Source of the DNA: Comamonadaceae bacterium
GTDB lineage: Bacteria > Pseudomonadota > Gammaproteobacteria > Burkholderiales > Burkholderiaceae_C
Length of the DNA: 6,103 nt
Direction of reading: 5' to 3'
Assembly (NCBI GenBank): GCA_947478935.1
Contig: CANJXV010000156.1
Coordinates: 1-6,103 of the forward strand
Shown here: piece by piece, positions 1-5,118 of the stretch
How the letters are laid out: each line of letters begins with the position of its first letter
How positions within the stretch are numbered: position 1 is the first letter of the stretch
The notes under the pieces: model-generated
Told to the model about the DNA's origin: nothing
The model's input: the letters and a program-made list of their open reading frames with translations, nothing else
Databases searched by the model: none
Made by a program: the position numbers and the translations under genes

Positions 1-288
1 ATATTCCATCACCAAATACGGCACGCGCTGTAAATCGCCCGCTGCCACAAAGCGCGGTACATGCGGGCCGCTCAGGGCTTGCAAGATGTTGCACTCCACT
101 TCAAAACTGACGATGTTTTCTGCGCCGTCGCCGCTGGCCATGCGCGGCACTTTCATGGCCATAGCAAAGCCGGGGTCGGCCCGGCCATCGGCATAGCTGA
201 CGCGGTAGATATGCGCCATGCCGCCGCTGTGCAAGCAACTATCGATCCGGAAACCGTCTAGGGTGCTGCCGTCTTGTAGCAGCTTCAC
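1..288 (-). CDS. Ser/Thr protein kinase (Hanks type), N-terminal fragment cut by the window edge
   Basis: Only the first 96 codons are present; the gene continues past the left edge. They cover the N-lobe of a eukaryotic-like protein kinase. A glycine-rich loop reads LHSGGMAHIYRV (residues 19-30), followed by the VAIK-type strand AMAMKVPR with the ATP-binding Lys46. The αC helix around FEVECNIL supplies the likely partner Glu65, and the hinge strand YLVMEY is at 91-96. The first glycine of the usual GxGGMG loop is His20 and the third is Ala25, both tolerated in bacterial kinases. The chosen GTG start overlaps the stop of the upstream phosphoesterase gene as GTGA, and AGAAGG (plus 295-300) lies 6 nt before it. 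The catalytic loop and any C-terminal or membrane domains are outside the window, so activity and location cannot be judged. It is the last visible gene of the nodI-nodJ-phosphoesterase operon, and its substrate is unknown. Confidence 0.87.
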   Translation of the reverse strand, partial: MKLLQDGSTLDGFRIDSCLHSGGMAHIYRVSYADGRADPGFAMAMKVPRMASGDGAENIVSFEVECNILQALSGPHVPRFVAAGDLQRVPYLVMEY

Positions 289-1040
289 ACCATGCCTTCT
301 AAGCGCATTGCAAATTGTGCGGGCAGACCGACCGCACGTATTGCCGCTGCTGCAGCCGCGCTGTCATAAGGTACGCGGTGAAACCGCAATTGCGATTTTT
401 CCTTGTCCATCAAAGCGTACATGGCACCGGTTTTGCCGTCGCGCGGTTGGCCTGCAGAGCCGGCGGTAAACAACCATTGGCGGTGTGCTGGCACCGGAAT
501 GGCTGCGCCCGGCCAGGGCAGGAAGGCCATGAGCGCATTACCCACGCCACGGTAAAAAAGGTTTTGTTCGTGCACATGGCCACCGGCCACATAGCGCACC
601 TCGGGCCACTGCGCGGTAGCCGCGTCCAGACTGCGCTGCGCGGCCAGCACATCGTGCACATAGTGCCAGCGCTCGGGTTGGTCTGCGCTCGCGTGAACCA
701 CCAGTAGGTTCTCGCAGCGCAGCGACATGGGCAGCTTTGAGAGCCAATCGCGCTGCGTACCGCTGAGCTGCGCATGCGTCCAGGCCGCGCCTTGGTCGCC
801 TGCTTGTTTAATCAAGGCGGGCGGCTGCACGGCCATCACGTCATGGTTGCCTTTGACTACCAGCGCGCCCTCTTCGGCCAACGCCATGATGCGATCTACC
901 ACCTGCGCCGGGTAAGCGCCATAACCCACCAGATCGCCCAAAAACGCGAAGCGCTCAGCGCCTTGTTCGGTGGCGTGCTCCAGGCATGCCTCTAGCGCAT
1001 GCAAGTTGCTATGGATGTCGGCAATCAGGGCGATGCGCAT
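285..1040 (-). CDS. Calcineurin-like metallophosphoesterase, YfcE/MJ0936-like
   Basis: This 251-residue protein has the complete two-metal phosphoesterase signature: ADIHSN with Asp8 and His10, GDLVGYG (35-41), GNHD (64-67), VVHAS with His116, and GGHVHEQ (153-159) with His155 and His157. The later segment AGSAGQPRDG is typical of small bacterial members of this superfamily. There is no signal peptide or membrane segment, so it should be cytosolic. The family hydrolyses phosphomonoesters or phosphodiesters, and the natural substrate cannot be read from sequence; a protein phosphatase or cyclic-nucleotide role is possible. It starts 12 nt after nodJ with no clear Shine-Dalgarno sequence, so it may rely on coupling to nodJ. 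Its stop overlaps the start of a Ser/Thr kinase by 4 nt. That tight pairing suggests, but does not prove, opposing or linked roles in phospho-signalling. Confidence 0.9.
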   Translation of the reverse strand: MRIALIADIHSNLHALEACLEHATEQGAERFAFLGDLVGYGAYPAQVVDRIMALAEEGALVVKGNHDVMAVQPPALIKQAGDQGAAWTHAQLSGTQRDWLSKLPMSLRCENLLVVHASADQPERWHYVHDVLAAQRSLDAATAQWPEVRYVAGGHVHEQNLFYRGVGNALMAFLPWPGAAIPVPAHRQWLFTAGSAGQPRDGKTGAMYALMDKEKSQLRFHRVPYDSAAAAAAIRAVGLPAQFAMRLEGMV

Positions 1041-1052
1041 AGGAGCAGTCGC

Positions 1053-1877
1053 TTATTGCCCGAAACGCTTGCGCGTCAACGCCAATGCCAGCCAAAAAGA
1101 CACCACTGCATAGGCCACCAGCACGCCGCCATGGTGCAGCACATTGCTAGGCCACTGGTCCATAAACAAAGGCCGTACCAGCGCTACCGCATTGGCCAGG
1201 GGCAGCCAGTCGGCCACGGCGCGCACGAAAGGCGGCAATTGCTCTAGGGGAAAAAATACACCGCCTAAAAACATGGTGGGCGTGAGGAAGAGCGTGAAGT
1301 AATAGGTAAAAAAGTCATAACCCTTGGCCAGCGCGTTAAACACCAAGGCCATAGAGCTAAAGGTAATACCCACGCCGAGCAACACCGGCCAAGCAACCAG
1401 CAGCTTGGGGCTATGGCTAATTTGTAGTGCCAGCATCACGCCCAAAATGGCCGTCACGGTAAACAGAGCTTTGAACGCTGCCCACAGCATTTCAGCCAGC
1501 ACGATATCGTCCAGGCCCACCGGCGCGTTCATGATGCCGTCCCAGGTCTTTTGTACATGCATACGCGAGAAAGCTGAATACAGCGCCTCAAACGAAGCCG
1601 CGTTCATCGCGCTCATGCAAATGCTGCCACTGGCCAAAAACAAAATGTAGGGCACGGGCTGCCCGTCGATGGTGAGCTGTCCCACCAGCGCGCCCATCCC
1701 GTAGCCAAAAGCCACCAACCACATCAGCGGCTCGGCGATATTGCCCAGCAAGCTGGGAATCGCCAGCTTGCGCCAGACCAGTAAATTGCGTAGAAACACC
1801 GGCCAAAATCGCAGGCTCAAGCGCGGTGCGCGCCAGGGGCTTTGCAGTTGCGGGTTGTATGCAGTGGAGTCGGTCAT
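1053..1877 (-). CDS. nodJ: ABC-2 type exporter permease, NodJ family
   Basis: The 274-residue membrane protein is the permease partner of the adjacent NodI-type ATPase. About six hydrophobic segments are visible, near residues 42-63, 76-96, 128-151, 160-182, 188-209 and 248-267, the usual ABC-2 layout. Family-like stretches include FLASGSICMSAMNAASFEALY (about 80-100), the cytoplasmic loop with KTWDGIMNAPVGLDDIVLAE (110-129), and GGVFFPLEQLPPF (205-217). In rhizobia NodIJ exports lipochitooligosaccharide Nod factors. Non-symbiotic Burkholderiales carry close homologues whose substrate is generally not known, so the name here means family and not nodulation. The ATG is 1 nt after the nodI stop, and GAGGA (plus 1886-1890) lies 8 nt upstream, supporting this start. 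The protein probably forms a 2+2 complex with NodI in the inner membrane. Confidence 0.9.
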   Translation of the reverse strand: MTDSTAYNPQLQSPWRAPRLSLRFWPVFLRNLLVWRKLAIPSLLGNIAEPLMWLVAFGYGMGALVGQLTIDGQPVPYILFLASGSICMSAMNAASFEALYSAFSRMHVQKTWDGIMNAPVGLDDIVLAEMLWAAFKALFTVTAILGVMLALQISHSPKLLVAWPVLLGVGITFSSMALVFNALAKGYDFFTYYFTLFLTPTMFLGGVFFPLEQLPPFVRAVADWLPLANAVALVRPLFMDQWPSNVLHHGGVLVAYAVVSFWLALALTRKRFGQ

Positions 1878-1878
1878 A

Positions 1879-2817
1879 TCAAGCGTCCTCGCGGATCTGG
1901 CGTCCGGTTAGTTTGAGGAACAAATCTTCTAAGTTGGCCGGGCGATGCAAGGTGCGCAATTGCGGATACGCCGCTAGGCCTTGCAACAGCGCACCGGCCT
2001 GCTCGGTGTAGAAAAATACGGTCTCGCCACTCACTTCCACGCGCGCTGCCAGGGCGCGCAGCGGGCCTTCGCGCACTTGCAGTGCGCCCACGCCAAAGAC
2101 TTCCACCACATCGGGCTCTAAGTGCTGGGCGATTAAATCGCGCGGCTTGCCTTCGGCAATTTTTTTGCCATGGTCTAGCACCAAGAGGCGCGAACACAGA
2201 CGCTCGGCCTCGTCCATAAAGTGGGTGGTCAGCAAAATCGATTTGCCTTGTTGCAACAGCGCTTGCAGGCGCTCCCACATCAGATGGCGGGCCTGCGGGT
2301 CCAGGCCGGTGGTGGGCTCGTCTAACAACAACAGCTTGGGGTCGTTGACTAGAGCGCGCGCCAGGCTCAGGCGCCGCTTCATGCCGCCCGACAATTCGCC
2401 CGGCTTGGCCTTGGCTTTGCTGGTGAGCGAGGCAAACTCTAAGAGCGCCGGAATGCGTTTTTGAATATCGCGATCTTTGAGGCCGAAATAGCGTCCATAG
2501 ACCAACAGGTTTTCTTCGCAATTGAAGTCGGGGTCTAGTGTGTCGAGCTGCGTCACTACCCCAATCTGCGCCTTGATAGCCAACGCGTCGCGCGGCATAT
2601 GCAGCCCCAGCGCGTTGATGCTGCCACCATCAGGCGCCGTCAGCCCCAGGCACATGCGCACGGTAGTCGTCTTGCCCGCGCCATTAGGCCCGATCACCCC
2701 TAGGCATTCGCCTGGCGCAATCTCAAATGACAAGTCATCGACCACGGTGTTGGCGCCAAAGCGCTTGGATAAATGCTGCGCGGAAAACAGCGGGGTACTG
2801 GGGGTGGGGTGGGGCAT
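1879..2817 (-). CDS. nodI: ABC exporter ATP-binding protein, NodI family
   Basis: This 312-residue ATPase drives the NodJ permease. Walker A is GPNGAGKT (43-50), the Q-loop Gln90 is in GVVTQLDTLD, the signature is LSGGMKRRL (142-150), Walker B is LLLLDEP (162-168), the D-loop is GLDP (171-174) and the switch histidine is His199 in LTTHFMDEAERL. The stretches ENLLVYGRYFGL and LSLARALVNDPKLLLLDEP closely resemble rhizobial NodI, which carries a characteristic C-terminal extension as seen here. I chose the ATG at 2817 because conserved sequence begins only about eight residues later. An upstream TTG at 2913 would add 32 unrelated residues encoded by intergenic DNA. No Shine-Dalgarno sequence precedes the ATG: the start lies in a C-rich mRNA stretch, the complement of the G-quadruplex motif, giving the proline-rich start MPHPTPSTP. 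Rhizobial nodIJ are thought to derive from betaproteobacterial exporters like this one. Confidence 0.9.
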   Translation of the reverse strand: MPHPTPSTPLFSAQHLSKRFGANTVVDDLSFEIAPGECLGVIGPNGAGKTTTVRMCLGLTAPDGGSINALGLHMPRDALAIKAQIGVVTQLDTLDPDFNCEENLLVYGRYFGLKDRDIQKRIPALLEFASLTSKAKAKPGELSGGMKRRLSLARALVNDPKLLLLDEPTTGLDPQARHLMWERLQALLQQGKSILLTTHFMDEAERLCSRLLVLDHGKKIAEGKPRDLIAQHLEPDVVEVFGVGALQVREGPLRALAARVEVSGETVFFYTEQAGALLQGLAAYPQLRTLHRPANLEDLFLKLTGRQIREDA

Positions 2818-2825
2818 GGGGAGGG
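2792..2825 (+). other. G-quadruplex-forming motif across the nodI start codon
   Basis: The plus strand has G-tracts at 2792-2795, 2800-2804, 2806-2809, 2811-2814, 2818-2821 and 2823-2825, separated by loops of 4, 1, 1, 3 and 1 nt. Five tracts have at least four guanines and two loops are single bases, the pattern of a very stable parallel quadruplex. The nodI ATG is the complement of loop CAT at 2815-2817. The G-rich strand is the template for nodI, so folding could hinder transcription just after initiation, while the mRNA is C-rich there. That it folds in the cell is inference. Confidence 0.6.
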
Positions 2826-2853
2826 ATTGTCGTGGATTGGTGTGACGTATCAC
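2826..2853 (-). promoter_or_regulatory. Weak candidate promoter for the nodI operon
   Basis: Read on the minus strand, a -35-like GTGATA (complement of 2848-2853) is separated by 16 nt from a -10-like GACAAT (complement of 2826-2831), which ends 8 nt before the nodI ATG. Matches to sigma-70 consensus are 4 of 6 and about 5 of 6. It would give a leaderless nodI mRNA, consistent with the missing Shine-Dalgarno sequence. No better candidate was found between nodI and higB. Confidence 0.25.
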
Positions 2854-2865
2854 TGTAGGTAGAAC

Positions 2866-2895
2866 TTGCAGGTGCAAATGATGCGGGTGTATAAA
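2866..2895 (+). promoter_or_regulatory. Candidate sigma-70 promoter of the higBA-type operon
   Basis: TTGCAG (2866-2871) and TATAAA (2890-2895) are spaced by 18 nt, placing the transcription start near 2902, about 20 nt before the toxin ATG. The -35 lies within a small inverted repeat, TTGCA-GG-TGCAA (2866-2877). The -10 directly abuts the palindrome at 2896-2910, so a repressor bound there would block RNA polymerase. A second -10-like hexamer, TACAAT (2909-2914), ends exactly 7 nt before the ATG but has no good -35; it would give a leaderless toxin message. Either or both may be used. Confidence 0.45.
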
Positions 2896-2910
2896 TACGT
2901 CATTGACGTA
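2896..2910. promoter_or_regulatory. Perfect palindrome, probable operator of the higBA-type module
   Basis: TACGTCA-T-TGACGTA is a perfect inverted repeat with 7-bp arms and a 1-bp centre, lying between the -10 at 2890-2895 and the toxin start at 2922. HigA-type Xre antitoxins normally autorepress by binding such palindromes in their own promoter. A further copy of the half-site TGACGTA is at 2843-2849 on the nodI side of the same intergenic region. Binding by this HigA is inferred from position and symmetry. Confidence 0.5.
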
Positions 2911-2921
2911 CAATCTATTCC

Positions 2922-3233
2922 ATGCTCACGGTCATAGAAACCCCGGTTTTCTTGCGTTACGCAAGCAAGGTTTGGAGCGAACTGGAGCGAGAAGAATTTG
3001 TTTCGTGGCTCGCAGAACATCCCGATTCTGGTGACGTGATTGCGGCAACCGGCGGTTTGCGCAAAGTGCGTTGGGCACGCTCCGGGATGGGTAAGCGCGG
3101 CGGAGCACGGGTGATTTACATGCTACGCACCTCCCTGGGTGAAGTAGTGCTTCTCATTGTTTATGCCAAAGCGGAGCACGAGAATTTGTCCGCTGCTTTT
3201 CTGCTTAGCCTAGCCCAACTCTATGAGGAATAA
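2922..3233 (+). CDS. higB: Type II toxin, RelE/HigB-like mRNA interferase
   Basis: The 103-residue protein matches the compact RelE/HigB toxin pattern: an N-terminal helical part (FLRYASKVWSELEREEFVSWL), then GLRKVRWARSGMGKRGGARVIY (45-66), and near the end YAKAEHENLS (81-90). Basic residues in the central strands and Lys83 are the likely RNA-binding or catalytic positions in this family, which cleaves mRNA, often on the ribosome. The toxin gene comes first and the Xre antitoxin second, the order typical of higBA, separated by 4 nt. There is no Shine-Dalgarno sequence before the ATG, while the antitoxin has a strong one, which would favour antitoxin excess. The start is fixed by the promoter and operator immediately upstream. 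It is certainly RelE superfamily; the HigB label rests on gene order and the Xre partner. Confidence 0.85.
   Translation: MLTVIETPVFLRYASKVWSELEREEFVSWLAEHPDSGDVIAATGGLRKVRWARSGMGKRGGARVIYMLRTSLGEVVLLIVYAKAEHENLSAAFLLSLAQLYEE
3225..3230 (+). promoter_or_regulatory. Ribosome binding site of the higA-type antitoxin
   Basis: GAGGAA sits inside the last codons of the toxin gene, 7 nt before the ATG at 3238. It decides the antitoxin start: the alternative in-frame ATG at 3223 lies upstream of it, overlaps the toxin, and has no ribosome binding site of its own. Confidence 0.65.
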
Positions 3234-3237
3234 ACCT

Positions 3238-3534
3238 ATGACAAAAAATAGCAAGTTGAAAAATGAAGGTATGACAGCGTTTGAAGTCGATTTGCTGGAG
3301 TCGATTCGCCAAGCCCGGCGTGGCGAAGGACGCGTGACAAAAGTGGCGGTATCGGCGGCTACTGAAGCGCGTATGAAGGTGGGCCTATCGCAAGCTGCAT
3401 TTGCAAAGTTGCTTGGGGTGTCGGTGCGCACTTTGCAAGAGTGGGAGCAAGGTCGCCGCGAACCATCGGGCGCAGCCCGGACGTTGCTGCGTATTGCGCT
3501 TCGAACGCCGGAGGCGATTGTTGATGTAGGTTGA
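3238..3534 (+). CDS. higA: Xre-family antitoxin, HigA-like
   Basis: This 98-residue protein has a lysine-rich N-terminus and a C-terminal Xre helix-turn-helix at about 45-90. The core is LSQAAFAKLLGVSVRTLQEWEQGRREPSG: LSQAAFAKLLG is the first two helices, and VSVRTLQEWEQG carries the DNA-reading helix. It should neutralise the upstream RelE-like toxin and, with it, repress the operon at the palindrome at 2896-2910. The N-terminal 40 residues are the likely toxin-binding part. The TPEAI ending is common in HigA and MqsA-like antitoxins. The gene ends 56 nt from the convergent end of hipA, and I see no terminator there. Naming it HigA rests on order and fold; a stand-alone Xre regulator is unlikely given the 4-nt spacing to the toxin. 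Confidence 0.86.
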   Translation: MTKNSKLKNEGMTAFEVDLLESIRQARRGEGRVTKVAVSAATEARMKVGLSQAAFAKLLGVSVRTLQEWEQGRREPSGAARTLLRIALRTPEAIVDVG

Positions 3535-3590
3535 AGGCTCTGTACCAGTTGCTCTTCCACTCGGTATAAAGAACTGCTACGTTCCAACTC

Positions 3591-4823
3591 CTACTTCGCA
3601 TAACCATACCCCCACTCCCAAGCCTCTGCCATTTTCGTCCTCAAGGCGTCGGGCACACGTGTATCGCCAGCCGTTTTTTTCATGGTGTCTTGCATGGCTT
3701 GTGCAATACGCTCCAGTGTTCGCGCAGGTTGGCTGATGCCGCAGATGCGTTGTCCGAAGTCTTCTAGTTCTTTTTTGCTGGGATAGGCCCGGGTTTGGTT
3801 TTTGCCCGCAAACAGTTTGAGTGCCAAGGTGCGGTCTTGCAGCTCAGGGCCACCCGCGTATTGGGTATAGGTGTAAACGCTGGTGGTTACCACATCGAAC
3901 ATCGGGGCCAGCCATATGTCTTGGGCTGAGCGGTAAAGCAAACCAAAATTTTTCAAATGCGCGTCGCCGTTGCGCACCATGACCGAAAACGCAACTTGCT
4001 CAAAAAACCGATGCAGGTTGTCGCTAGGAAGCTGTAGTTGGCGCATCAGTTCTGCAATGCGCTGGTAGCTACCTTGGTATTTGCGGTCCGACAAAATATC
4101 TCGCACGCGCAAACCGGCCAACGCTGCAATGTCCTCAAACCCTAAGCGCTCTGTCCGTCCATCCTCTTGAACAATCAGGTCAAAACGGTCCAGCACCAGC
4201 ATTTGTCCATCGTCCGATAGCGCAAACGTTGGTGTGTCAATACCCGCTTCCTTGGCAGCCGTCAGGCACAGAAATTCGTTGGCGGCTAAGCCCGGATAAG
4301 CGGCGCTGGCCGCTTTGACGATAAGCGATGGAATCGGTACGGTAGGCTGGTCAGGCACCATGATTTTGGGCTGCATCCCGGCGATGCCTGCCCCGGTGCT
4401 CAGGTACGCAGCCACCAGTTCGTTGAATACCGCAGGCGTGTACGCCGTTTTCAACAATTCATTTTTGCTGAGGGTTCTTGGCATGGGCGTAACCGCACTG
4501 TCTGGCGAGCTATAGCCCAAGCGACCAATGCCATTGCGGCCGATCAGCGCCAGCATGTGCATGGGTGTCATGGTTTGCTTGGGGAAGAGCTCACGAATCT
4601 TCATGAACAAGTCGCCCTCGGGCAGGTTCTGATCCATAGGCGGAAACAAATCGCCATCTTGCCAAGTGAGGTGCTTCGAAGCTGGCATCAGCAAGGCCAC
4701 CGCGGCTTGCTCAGCTTGTGGCTGCACATAGCGAAATTCGTAGGTGGACGCGCGGATCAGCTGGCCGGCATTCTCGGCGTCGCCAATAGACACACTCAGT
4801 TGACGAATTTTTTCAGGAAGCAT
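3591..4823 (-). CDS. hipA: HipA-family Ser/Thr kinase toxin
   Basis: The 410-residue protein is a full-length HipA kinase. The N-terminal subdomain shows AGQLIR (19-24), LFPPMDQNLPEG (59-70) and IGRNGIGRLGY (94-104). The kinase core has the loop GIAGMQPK (146-153), ATP-binding Lys170 in LIVKAA, VLDRFD (210-215), GFEDIAALAG (228-237), the catalytic loop NGDAHLKN (285-292) with Asp287 and Asn292, and the metal-binding Asp310 in PMFDVV. The Asp287, Asn292 and Asp310 spacing matches E. coli HipA Asp309, Asn314 and Asp332. HipA kinases phosphorylate glutamyl-tRNA synthetase or related translation targets and cause growth arrest; the target here is unknown. The residue matching E. coli Ser150, the inhibitory autophosphorylation site, appears to be Gly146. 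I chose the ATG at 4823 over a GTG at 4856 because GGAAG (plus 4830-4834) lies 6 nt upstream. The gene overlaps hipB by 11 nt. Confidence 0.9.
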   Translation of the reverse strand: MLPEKIRQLSVSIGDAENAGQLIRASTYEFRYVQPQAEQAAVALLMPASKHLTWQDGDLFPPMDQNLPEGDLFMKIRELFPKQTMTPMHMLALIGRNGIGRLGYSSPDSAVTPMPRTLSKNELLKTAYTPAVFNELVAAYLSTGAGIAGMQPKIMVPDQPTVPIPSLIVKAASAAYPGLAANEFLCLTAAKEAGIDTPTFALSDDGQMLVLDRFDLIVQEDGRTERLGFEDIAALAGLRVRDILSDRKYQGSYQRIAELMRQLQLPSDNLHRFFEQVAFSVMVRNGDAHLKNFGLLYRSAQDIWLAPMFDVVTTSVYTYTQYAGGPELQDRTLALKLFAGKNQTRAYPSKKELEDFGQRICGISQPARTLERIAQAMQDTMKKTAGDTRVPDALRTKMAEAWEWGYGYAK

Positions 4824-5082
4824 CGTCGTCTTCCATAAACCTGGCCGCGACTTCACTGGCCGTCGGCAGGCCGGCGTGTTCGACGCGCATCACCAAGCCC
4901 AAGGCACCCATGACGGCAAATAGCGAAGACACCGTGGACTCTTCACCCGCTTCCAGCCGGTAGATGACTTCGCGAACCTTGCCCGCTTTGTCCGCCAGCG
5001 CGGACTTGCTCATGCCCAGCGCTTTGCGGCGGGTTTGAAGTTGGTGTCCCAATTCATCAGGGAGTCGAATATTGTCAGTCAT
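4813..5082 (-). CDS. hipB: Xre-family antitoxin, HipB-like
   Basis: This 89-residue Xre protein is encoded directly before hipA and overlaps it by 11 nt, the classic hipBA order. The helix-turn-helix spans about residues 11-66: LGHQLQTRRKALGMSKSALADKAG, then the reading helix KVREVIYRLEAGEE. A short acidic tail, ARFMEDDDAS, follows and may be the flexible end that is degraded or contacts HipA, as proposed for E. coli HipB. It should inhibit HipA and repress its own promoter, where an AATAA/TTATT inverted repeat lies 16 nt before the start. There is no recognisable Shine-Dalgarno sequence, and the -10 hexamer ends 7 nt before the ATG, so the mRNA may be leaderless. Assignment to HipB rests on the neighbour; alone it would be only an Xre regulator. 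Confidence 0.88.
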   Translation of the reverse strand: MTDNIRLPDELGHQLQTRRKALGMSKSALADKAGKVREVIYRLEAGEESTVSSLFAVMGALGLVMRVEHAGLPTASEVAARFMEDDDAS

Positions 5083-5089
5083 GGCTTAC

Positions 5090-5118
5090 ATAATAAGAAT
5101 AAATACGAGTTATTGCAA
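5090..5118 (-). promoter_or_regulatory. Probable sigma-70 promoter of hipBA
   Basis: On the minus strand, TTGCAA (complement of 5113-5118) and TATTAT (complement of 5090-5095) are separated by exactly 17 nt, a good consensus fit. Only GTAAGCC lies between the -10 and the hipB ATG, so transcription should begin at or within a base or two of the A of the ATG. This predicts a leaderless message and agrees with the absence of a ribosome binding site. Confidence 0.55.
5098..5114. promoter_or_regulatory. Inverted repeat in the hipBA promoter, candidate HipB operator
   Basis: AATAA (5098-5102) and TTATT (5110-5114) form 5-bp arms with a 7-nt spacer, centred between the -35 and -10 of the hipBA promoter. 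A further AATAA at 5092-5096 gives a direct repeat with the left arm. Position suits autorepression by HipB. The arms are short and AT-only, so the symmetry could be chance in this AT-rich stretch; it does not resemble the E. coli HipB site. Confidence 0.3.

Noticed and set aside
2854..2871. CTG...CAG resembling a LexA box
   Set aside because: The spacing is 12 nt, not the 10 nt needed for the LexA pattern, and the interior is not AT-rich.
2818..2913. TTG start at 2913 for nodI, adding 32 residues
   Set aside because: The extra residues show no NodI similarity and are encoded by the promoter and operator DNA of the divergent toxin operon.
3223..3237. ATG at 3223 as the antitoxin start
   Set aside because: It lies before the GAGGAA ribosome binding site and inside the toxin gene; the ATG at 3238 is correctly spaced from GAGGAA.
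4824..4856. GTG start at 4856 for hipA
   Set aside because: It has no ribosome binding site and lengthens the overlap with hipB to 44 nt, while ATG 4823 has GGAAG 6 nt upstream.
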